This document shows positions 5,460-10,464 of a stretch of DNA of 10,464 nucleotides, in pieces; positions within the stretch are counted from its first letter, which is position 1, and the number at the start of each line of letters is the position of its first letter. Location of the stretch: positions 1 to 10,464 of the forward strand of contig JAISXE010000282.1 in the NCBI GenBank assembly GCA_031270615.1, given 5' to 3'. The position numbers were made by a program, and so were the translations under genes. The notes under the pieces were generated by a model. The model saw only the letters and a program-made list of their open reading frames with translations, did not search any database and was not told the DNA's origin. The stretch comes from Spirochaetia bacterium. GTDB taxonomy: Bacteria; Spirochaetota; Spirochaetia; DTKZ01.

Positions 5460-8093
5460 TCATTTGCCTCCTCCGGCAACGTTGCCGCCGGTTCCGTAAT
5501 ACGCGTTCAGAAACATCTGCTTCAACTCGCCTATCAGCGGATACCGGGGATTCGCGCCGGTACACTGGTCGTCAAAGGCCGCCTCGCTCATGCTGTCAAG
5601 CCGCGCAAGAAAATCTTTCTCGTCGACGCCGTACTCTCTTATCGTTTTTTTGATTCCAACATCCTCCTTCAGCTTTTCTATGGCGGCAACCAGCGCCACA
5701 AGCTTGTCCTCGTTGGTCCTGCCCTTCAGCCCCAGCGCGTCCGCAACCTGCGCGTAACGCTCCAGGGTGTGCGGGTATTCGTACTGCGGGAAGGTCCCCA
5801 TCTTGGGAGGCAATTCCGCCGCGTTAAAACGCAGCACCTCGTTTATCAGCAGCGCGTTTGCCACGCCGTGCGGCAGGTGGTGGAAAGCGCCAAGTTTGTG
5901 CGCCATCGAATGGCACACCCCCAAAAAGGAGTTGGCAAAAGCCATACCGGCGATAGTCGCGGCGTGGGCCATCTTTTCCCGCGCGCGGGGGTCGGATGCG
6001 CCGCTACAGTACGCCGCCGGCAGGTACTCGAAAATAAGTTTCAGCGCCTCTATCGCGAGGCCGTCGGTAAATTCCGTGGCAAGCATCGATGCGTAGGCCT
6101 CAAGCGCGTGGGTCAGCGCGTCAATACCCGACGCGCTGGTAAGGCCCTTGGGGGCGTCCATCTGCATATCCGCGTCCACAATCGCCATATCCGGCATCAG
6201 CTCGTAATCCGCAAGCGGGTACTTCATCCCGACCTTCTCGTCGGTGATAACCGCGAAGGGCGTCACCTCGCTTCCGGTTCCCGCGGAAGTAGGCACCGCG
6301 ATAAAGTACGCCTTCTCCCCCATCTTGGGAAAGGTGTAGACCCGCTTCCGTATATCGACAAAGCGCATGGCCATATCCTGGAAATCCGCTTCTGGATGCT
6401 CGTACAGCACCCACATAATCTTGCCCGCGTCCATGGCCGAGCCGCCGCCCACCGCGATGATCACGTCCGGCTTGAAGGCGGCGAGCTGCGCCGCGCCTTC
6501 CCTGGCGCAGGCCAGAGTCGGGTCAGGCTCAACGTTGAAAAAAGTCTCGTGGGCAATCCCCATCTCGTCGAGCTTGCTGGTAACGCATTTTGTGTACCCG
6601 TTGGCAAAAAGAAATTTGTCCGTCACGATGAACGCGCGTTTTTTATCCATCACGAATTTCAACTCGCTCAGGGCCACCGGCAGGCAGCCCTTCTTTATAT
6701 ACACTTTTTCAGGCGCTCTGAACCACAACATATTCTCCCTCCGTTCCGCGACAGTTTTGATGTTAAGAAGGTGCTTGACCCCCACATTTTCGGAAACCGA
6801 ATTCCCGCCCCAGCTTCCGCATCCCAAAGTAAGGGACGGGGTCAGCTTGAAGTTGTACAGGTCCCCGATGCCCCCCTGCGAGGAAGGCGTGTTCACCAGG
6901 ATGCGGCCGGTCTTCATCCGCTCCGTGAAGCGGGCCAGCTTGTCCTTCTCGTTTACCGGATCCAGATACACTACCGCAGTATGGCCGTAGCCCCCGTCCC
7001 GTATCAGCCGCTCCGCCTTGTCCAGAGCCTCGTCGAAATTCTTCGCGCGGTACATGGCCAAAACCGGCGAAAGTTTCTCGTGGGCGAATTCCTCGGACGG
7101 CTCCACGCTCGTCACCTCGCCGATAAGTATCTTCGCGCTTTCGGGAACCTTCACCCCGGCCATCCCGGCAATCGTGTGCGCCTTCTGTCCCACGATCTTC
7201 GCGTTCAGCGCGCCATTGATAATGATGGTCTTGCGCACCTTTTCCGTTTCCTGGGGATTCAGAAAATAGCAGCCCCGGTACTCAAATTCCTTCTTTACCG
7301 CGTCGTAGCTCCGGTCAAGCACAATCACCGACTGCTCGGAGGCGCAGATCATCCCGTTGTCAAAAGTCTTCGAGTGGATCACCGAGTTCACCGCCTGGTG
7401 GATATCCGCGCTGGAATCGATAATCGCCGGCGTATTCCCCGAACCCACGCCCACCGCGGGTTTCCCGGAAGAATAGGCCGCCTTTACCATGCCCGGCCCG
7501 CCGGTGGCAAGGATAATGTCCCCCGCCTTCATCACCGTGTTGGTCATCTCCAGGCTCGGTTCGTCTATCCAGTTGATTATGCCCGCAGGCGCTCCGGCAG
7601 CCACAGCCGCCTCAAGCACGATTGCCGCGGCGGCGCCGGTACACGCCTTGGCGCGGGGATGCGGGGAGATGATCATCCCGTTCCGCGTTTTAAGCGCCAG
7701 AAGCGTCTTGAAAATCGCCGTGGAAGTGGGGTTGGTGGTGGGAATAACCGCCGCGATAACGCCGACGGGTTCCGCCACCTTCTTAATCCCGAACGCCGCA
7801 TCCGTCTCGATGACCCCGCAGGTCTTCGTGTTCCGGTAGGCGTTGTAAATATACTCGGCCGCGTAGTGGTTCTTGATCACCTTGTCCTCCACGACCCCCA
7901 TGCCCGTCTCTTCCACCGCCTGCTTTGCCAGCGGAATCCGCGCCTTGTTCGCCGCGTCCGCCGCGGCGAAAAAAATACGATCCACCTGTTCCTGGGTAAA
8001 ACCCGCGTAAACCACCTGGGCCTTCCTGATTTCATCAAGAGCCCTTTCCAGCGATTCGGCGTCCGTAACACGCTCACGATTCTTTACAGCCAT
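5460..8093 (-). CDS. adhE: AdhE, bifunctional acetaldehyde/alcohol dehydrogenase
   Basis: Two-domain fermentative enzyme, 877 aa (family about 860-900). The N-terminal CoA-acylating aldehyde dehydrogenase domain (about 1-440) reduces acetyl-CoA to acetaldehyde with NADH. Its catalytic cysteine is C250 in FDNGMICASEQS, and GSGNTPA at 217-223 is conserved. After a linker, the C-terminal iron-dependent alcohol dehydrogenase domain (about 460-870) reduces acetaldehyde to ethanol. GGGSAMDAGK (549-558) and PTSAGTGSEVTPF (601-613) are nucleotide-site motifs, and the metal ligands are D658, H662, H728 and H742. All key residues are present, so both activities are expected. AdhE of this type forms filaments (spirosomes). 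The ATG at 8093 has AGGAGG 7 bases upstream. rex ends 34 bases upstream on the same strand, so the two are probably one transcript. Confidence 0.98.
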   Translation of the reverse strand: MAVKNRERVTDAESLERALDEIRKAQVVYAGFTQEQVDRIFFAAADAANKARIPLAKQAVEETGMGVVEDKVIKNHYAAEYIYNAYRNTKTCGVIETDAAFGIKKVAEPVGVIAAVIPTTNPTSTAIFKTLLALKTRNGMIISPHPRAKACTGAAAAIVLEAAVAAGAPAGIINWIDEPSLEMTNTVMKAGDIILATGGPGMVKAAYSSGKPAVGVGSGNTPAIIDSSADIHQAVNSVIHSKTFDNGMICASEQSVIVLDRSYDAVKKEFEYRGCYFLNPQETEKVRKTIIINGALNAKIVGQKAHTIAGMAGVKVPESAKILIGEVTSVEPSEEFAHEKLSPVLAMYRAKNFDEALDKAERLIRDGGYGHTAVVYLDPVNEKDKLARFTERMKTGRILVNTPSSQGGIGDLYNFKLTPSLTLGCGSWGGNSVSENVGVKHLLNIKTVAERRENMLWFRAPEKVYIKKGCLPVALSELKFVMDKKRAFIVTDKFLFANGYTKCVTSKLDEMGIAHETFFNVEPDPTLACAREGAAQLAAFKPDVIIAVGGGSAMDAGKIMWVLYEHPEADFQDMAMRFVDIRKRVYTFPKMGEKAYFIAVPTSAGTGSEVTPFAVITDEKVGMKYPLADYELMPDMAIVDADMQMDAPKGLTSASGIDALTHALEAYASMLATEFTDGLAIEALKLIFEYLPAAYCSGASDPRAREKMAHAATIAGMAFANSFLGVCHSMAHKLGAFHHLPHGVANALLINEVLRFNAAELPPKMGTFPQYEYPHTLERYAQVADALGLKGRTNEDKLVALVAAIEKLKEDVGIKKTIREYGVDEKDFLARLDSMSEAAFDDQCTGANPRYPLIGELKQMFLNAYYGTGGNVAGGGK

Positions 8094-8127
8094 AAGCCTC
8101 CCTCCTAAATTCTAACATCAAAAGCGA

Positions 8128-8838
8128 TTAAATAACCGCGTTTGTTCCGAAACCCGGATCGCAGGCCTCCGGCCCGATGGGCAGGCGCCTGCCCTTTCTG
8201 TCCATTTTCACGCAGAGCATGACGAACCCCAAAGACAGATCTTCCTTTTGGACGATAACGTGATCGGGGACGGCAAGTTTCGCCCCGGTGAAATTCCAAA
8301 TGCCTTCCACCCCCGCCCCGGCAAGGATATCCGCTGTTTCCTGGGCCTGATTGGGAGGCACCGTTAAAATGGCGATTTTTATCCCCAAATTGCGAATCCG
8401 GGCGGCCAGGGTTCTGGCGTTCCCGATTTTCATCCCGTGGACGCTGGCGCCGATTTTTTGGGGATCGCTGTCAAAGGCGGCGACGATATTAAGGGCGTAC
8501 CAACTGAATGCCGGATACCCAAGCAGCGCGCGCCCCAGGTTTCCCACGCCCACCAGGACGGCGTCCCTCGGTTTGTCCCAGCCCAAAAACCGCTCAATGG
8601 CGTCCATAAGGGAAGCGGTGGGGTATCCTTTTTTAGGCTTTCCAAAAATACCCGTCACCGCCAGATCCTTACGCACCTGGATTGATTTCAGATCCAGCAC
8701 CCTGGCGATGGACGAACTGGAAATGTACCGCGCCCCTTTTTTGCGGAAGTCCCGTATGACATTGAGGTACATCGGCAGTCGGCGGACGGACGGGGCCGGC
8801 ACGGCTTTTTCTTTATTCGCGCGTTTCGCCAAACTCAA
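8128..8838 (-). CDS. rex: Rex, redox-sensing transcriptional repressor
   Basis: NAD(H)-responsive repressor; in other bacteria it leaves DNA when NADH rises, releasing adhE and other fermentation genes. The N-terminal winged helix covers about 17-85, with RRLPMYLNVIRDF, then the recognition helix region SSSIARVLDLKSIQVRKDL (41-59). The Rossmann motif GVGNLGRALLGY is at 97-108, and D123 in AAFDSDPQKIG is at the position expected to contact the nucleotide. The frame is open to 9105, but the added residues come from repeat DNA. I place the start at TTG 8838 (236 aa), with GGGAGG 9 bases upstream; ATG 8868 (246 aa) is the alternative, with a weaker site. The C-terminus runs about 25 residues past the usual end, ending GPEACDPGFGTNAVI. 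adhE follows 34 bases downstream. Confidence 0.93.
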   Translation of the reverse strand: MSLAKRANKEKAVPAPSVRRLPMYLNVIRDFRKKGARYISSSSIARVLDLKSIQVRKDLAVTGIFGKPKKGYPTASLMDAIERFLGWDKPRDAVLVGVGNLGRALLGYPAFSWYALNIVAAFDSDPQKIGASVHGMKIGNARTLAARIRNLGIKIAILTVPPNQAQETADILAGAGVEGIWNFTGAKLAVPDHVIVQKEDLSLGFVMLCVKMDRKGRRLPIGPEACDPGFGTNAVI

Positions 8839-9168
8839 AATAACCAGCCTCCCGCGCGGGCGCGCCATGGACCTTCGCGGGCAGACACAAAACAGGGCGC
8901 GCCCCGGTCCGGAAGCCCGGCGCAGGACGGCAAACGGGACCCACACATACCAAAAAATTTGCCGCAGCGGCAAAGGCCGGCCGCAATTTTCTTTAAGGCC
9001 GTACAAGCAGCCTGCGGGCGAAGCCCCGTGTTGGCAACGCAAAACGGCCTGCCGCCCATGCAACCCGGGCTGGTCACTCGCTTCGCTCGTTGCTCGCCCA
9101 TGCAACCTGGAAGCCGGAAAAGAGATAAAATACAGGGCTTTTCCCTTTTTTCGTTTTCGCGGTTGAGA
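8839..9168. other. Upstream leader of rex, made partly of repeat DNA
   Basis: If the candidate promoter at 9169-9196 is used, rex has a leader of about 320 bases. It contains a stem TTTGCCG-CAG-CGGCAAA (8958-8974) and the modular repeat at 9054-9111. The minus frame stays open through it as a false N-terminal extension of Rex, and a second minus frame (9101-8835) is also open. Neither shows a domain. I see no real gene in it. Confidence 0.55.
9054..9111 (+). repeat. Modular repeat, copy with alternative core
   Basis: GCCCATGCAACCCGG (9054-9068) and GCCCATGCAACCTGG (9096-9110) are near-identical direct repeats. Between them run GGCTGGTC (9068-9075), a 15-base core ACTCGCTTCGCTCGT (9076-9090), and TGCTCGCCCATGCA (9091-9104). 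The same left flank (GGCTGGTC) and right flank (TGCTCGCCCATGCA-T/A-CCTGGA) surround a different, 22-base palindromic core in the minus strand of 9974-10024. This copy lies upstream of rex. Confidence 0.8.
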
Positions 9169-9196
9169 ATTTTAAAAATTAGAAACTTCTTGCCAA
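9169..9196 (-). promoter_or_regulatory. Candidate promoter of rex-adhE
   Basis: On the minus strand TTGGCA (9196-9191) is followed after 16 bases by TAAAAT (9174-9169); each box matches the sigma-70 consensus at five of six positions. It lies in an AT-rich dip. Transcription would start near 9162. The run of 17 G/C lies 33 bases upstream of the -35 box. No clear Rex operator palindrome overlaps it. Confidence 0.4.
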
Positions 9197-9229
9197 CCTG
9201 GCCTAAATTTCTAGTATTCCTGTAGGAAT

Positions 9230-9246
9230 GGGGGGGGGGGGGGGGG
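9230..9246. repeat. Poly-G tract of 17 (poly-C on the rex strand)
   Basis: Seventeen uninterrupted G on the plus strand, in an AT-rich setting, preceded by a small inverted repeat ATTCC-TGTA-GGAAT. Tracts this long are unstable by slipped-strand pairing and can act as phase switches; poly-G tracts near promoters are known for tpr genes of Treponema pallidum. It lies upstream of the rex candidate promoter. Its stated length may also be affected by sequencing error. Confidence 0.9.
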
Positions 9247-9431
9247 TAAAATTAAATGCTTATGGCATAATGAGTTATTTTCATCTCTCCGTTGTGCAAG
9301 CATCTCTGTCCGCTCCGTTCGCTAAAAATTGGAATTCGCTTTTTGCAATATCCCAGCGGGATTATACCCCCATGTTGCAAAATCTGTCAACAAAATTTTT
9401 TTATTTTTTTTGTAACCATTCAGCCGGAAAA
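9247..9431. other. AT-rich stretch without a recognisable gene
   Basis: Base composition drops sharply from the GC-rich genes. The only open frame (plus, 9228-9443, 71 aa) starts in the G tract, has no ribosome site or domain and runs into the palindrome, so I do not call it. Runs of T (9396-9411) are present. I see no RNA gene. Confidence 0.5.
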
Positions 9432-9564
9432 GAAAACCACTGACCACACGGACGGTACGGACAAGGGGGAAAAGAGGTGAAGACAGAAAAATTGTTACAA
9501 GTTCTTTTTTCTGTGGTTTCTGTGATGTCGGTGGTTCTCTTATTCCGTGCGGTCGGTGGTTTTC
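9432..9564. repeat. Long imperfect palindrome, left copy
   Basis: GAAAACCACTGACCACACGG (9432-9451) and the arm at 9545-9564 are reverse complements at 18 of 20 positions. Inside, ACAGAAAAA (9483-9491) pairs exactly with TTTTTCTGT (9506-9514). The whole can fold into one hairpin of about 133 bases. A relative in the same orientation stands at 10224-10336 on the other side of the rpn remnant; shared blocks include AACCACTGACC, GGGGAAAAGAGG, ACAGAAAAAT, GTGGTTCTCTT and GTCGGTGGTT. It begins 25 bases past the rpn stop, so it could also end that transcript. Confidence 0.8.
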
Positions 9565-9589
9565 CCCTTCCCCGGCCCGTGATCAGGCC

Positions 9590-10083
9590 TTAAAGGGTTT
9601 TCACGGCCTTCAGCGGCAGCGACAGGCTGTCGGCTATGTCCTCATCGGAAAGGCCCCTGGCCTTCAGCTTCCGGGCGCTTTCCAGCTTGTCCCGGTAGGC
9701 CTTTTCATTGGCTTCCGACCAGGTTTCCGCGCGGGTTTGCTTGCGGGTTTTCTCAGCGGCCTCGGCCCAGGTTTTCTCGCGCACCTCGGCTATCAGGTCC
9801 CGCCTGTCAAGCTCGTACTTCAGCTTGCTCTCGTTCCTGTGCCACTCAATCTCTTGTTCCGTGAATGCCAGCATCGTCTCCCCTGCCATCGCTATCGCCT
9901 CCTCGTGTTCCAGTATCGCGTTCACCAGTTCCCGCTTCCCCTTGTCCGCGCAGCAGCACAGGAACGCGGCCCATCCAGGATGCATGGGCGAGCAGCAATC
10001 CTGTCTTCAGGATTGCGACCAGCCTCGTCGTAGCGGATGTCGATGATGTCCGCGTCTTTGTCGAAATGGACCGGCTTTTTCAT
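9590..10083 (-). pseudogene. Remnant of an Rpn-family (PD-(D/E)XK nuclease / transposase-like) gene
   Basis: Two parts of one gene in different frames. The start is intact: ATG at 10083 with AGGAG 6 bases upstream, giving MKKPVHFDKDADIIDIRYDE, which resembles the N-terminus of treponeme Rpn-type proteins as I recall them. After about 21 codons the reading enters a palindromic repeat (9974-10024) and that frame ends at 9922. The C-terminal part is in another frame from about 9974 to the TAA at 9590, about 125 aa. It contains KGKRELVNAILEHEEAIAMA, a charged coiled-coil-like stretch, and a final short helix-turn-like segment (SDEDIADSLSLPLKAVKTL), the usual layout of the family's end. Intact members are about 300 aa, so the middle (roughly 170-190 aa, including the nuclease core) is missing. 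It is probably inactive; a short C-terminal product from the ATG at 9985 is possible. Confidence 0.75.
9974..10024 (-). repeat. Modular palindromic repeat at the break in the rpn gene
   Basis: On the minus strand: GGCTGGTC (10024-10017), then a 22-base palindromic core (stem GCAATCCTG/CAGGATTGC, loop AAGA, 10016-9995), then TGCTCGCCCATGCATCCTGGA (9994-9974). The core equals 5228-5249; the flanks equal those at 9068-9075 and 9091-9111. It occupies the point where the rpn gene lost its middle. A second small stem GCCCAT/ATGGGC lies at its left end. Confidence 0.85.
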
Positions 10084-10108
10084 ATAAGCTCCTAAAAGAT
10101 ACAAGGTT

Positions 10109-10129
10109 CTTCCGGCGCGGGGCCGGAAG
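10109..10129. repeat. Hairpin in the leader of the rpn remnant
   Basis: CTTCCGGC and GCCGGAAG form a perfect 8-bp stem around GCGGG, 26 bases upstream of the rpn start. No T run follows on the minus strand. It could be a leader structure; its function is unknown. Confidence 0.55.
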
Positions 10130-10223
10130 AGAAGGCAGATGCTTCTACCTATATATCTCTTCAAAAAATGTGGGTTTGCTTCAAAAGGAAGGGCAAAAAA
10201 GTGAAAAAAAATAAAAAAAGTTA

Positions 10224-10336
10224 AGAGAACCACTGACCTGACGGACAGGGGGAAGGGGAAAAGAGGGGTGGCACAGAAAAATGTCGAAAAATCTTCTCTT
10301 CTGTCTGTGGTTCTCTTTCTGTGCGGGTCGGTGGTT
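10224..10336. repeat. Long imperfect palindrome, right copy
   Basis: AACCACTGACC (10228-10238) faces GGTCGGTGGTT (10326-10336), 10 of 11 complementary. AGAGAACCAC (10224-10233) pairs exactly with GTGGTTCTCT (10307-10316), so alternative folds exist. It shares several ordered blocks and orientation with the copy at 9432-9564, making a direct-repeat pair about 660 bases apart around the rpn remnant. Confidence 0.75.
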
Positions 10337-10418
10337 GATTTTTTAAACGGTGATTTCCCCTACCACCAGGAATTCAAAGTATCAATAAGTTTGTTATGAA
10401 AATTTTTAAAAATCTCCT

Positions 10419-10455
10419 AAAACTGGCCAAATTGTCCGCAATTCGGCCAGTTTTT
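10419..10455. terminator. Strong two-way intrinsic terminator
   Basis: AAAACTGGCC (10419-10428) pairs exactly with GGCCAGTTTT (10445-10454), and the loop itself folds as AATTG-TCCG-CAATT, giving a nearly continuous 15-bp stem. The plus strand ends in TTTTT and the minus strand in TTTT. It may end a gene arriving from beyond the right edge or a plus-strand transcript; no gene that it serves is visible in the window. Confidence 0.65.
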
Positions 10456-10464
10456 ACCTCAAAA

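Noticed and set aside
5769..8108. Plus-strand open frame of 779 codons opposite adhE
   Set aside because: It mirrors adhE codon by codon, is rich in Arg, His and Gly, and has no domain; AdhE on the other strand has all catalytic residues.
8839..9105. N-terminal extension of Rex from an upstream ATG
   Set aside because: The added residues derive from repeat DNA (9054-9111), do not belong to the Rex family, and a good ribosome site lies at the internal start.
9163..9182. Possible Rex operator (TTGAGAA then AAAATTAG) over the rex -10 region
   Set aside because: Only one half resembles the TTGTGAA half-site; the other half does not match, so it is not supported.
9228..9443. 71-codon plus-strand frame starting at the G tract
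   Set aside because: It has a glycine run from the homopolymer, no ribosome site and no domain, and it ends in the palindrome.

Overview
The window holds a compact redox and energy locus on the minus strand, followed to the right by a repeat-rich stretch with a broken mobile-type gene. Base composition is GC-rich in the genes. Three traits suggest a gut-type spirochaete of the Treponema/Breznakiellaceae kind: the Rnf order C-D-G-E-A-B with fermentative AdhE and Rex, an Rpn-type (PD-(D/E)XK) gene whose terminal segments look like those of treponemes, and palindromic intergenic repeats with a long poly-G tract. This assignment is inference from recalled family patterns, with moderate to low confidence; an anaerobic fermenter or acetogen is much safer.

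Layout, read in the direction of transcription (right to left): rex (8838-8128), then adhE (8093-5460) 34 bp downstream and probably co-transcribed. Next is a gene-free, hairpin-rich gap (5459-5010), then a promoter and six tightly overlapping genes rnfC-D-G-E-A-B (4958 to the left edge, where rnfB is cut by the window). To the right of rex are a leader containing a modular repeat, a candidate promoter, a run of 17 G (9230-9246), an AT-rich stretch, and a long imperfect palindrome. Then come an rpn remnant (10083-9590) that has lost its middle at a point where a repeat now sits, a second copy of the long palindrome, and a strong hairpin terminator at the right end.

How the genes fit together: the Rnf complex couples oxidation of reduced ferredoxin to reduction of NAD+ and pumps Na+ or H+ across the membrane. 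AdhE consumes NADH by turning acetyl-CoA into ethanol. Rex is a transcription factor that reads the NADH/NAD+ ratio and in other bacteria represses fermentative genes including adhE. The window therefore groups a producer of NADH, a consumer of NADH and the sensor. No textbook Rex operator was found by eye, so the regulatory link is inferred.

The parts most worth following up are the modular palindromic repeat (shared ends with exchangeable cores, one copy at the deletion point of the rpn gene), and the two G tracts (G17 upstream of rex, G9 within the first codons of rnfC) as possible length-variable switches of the redox genes.
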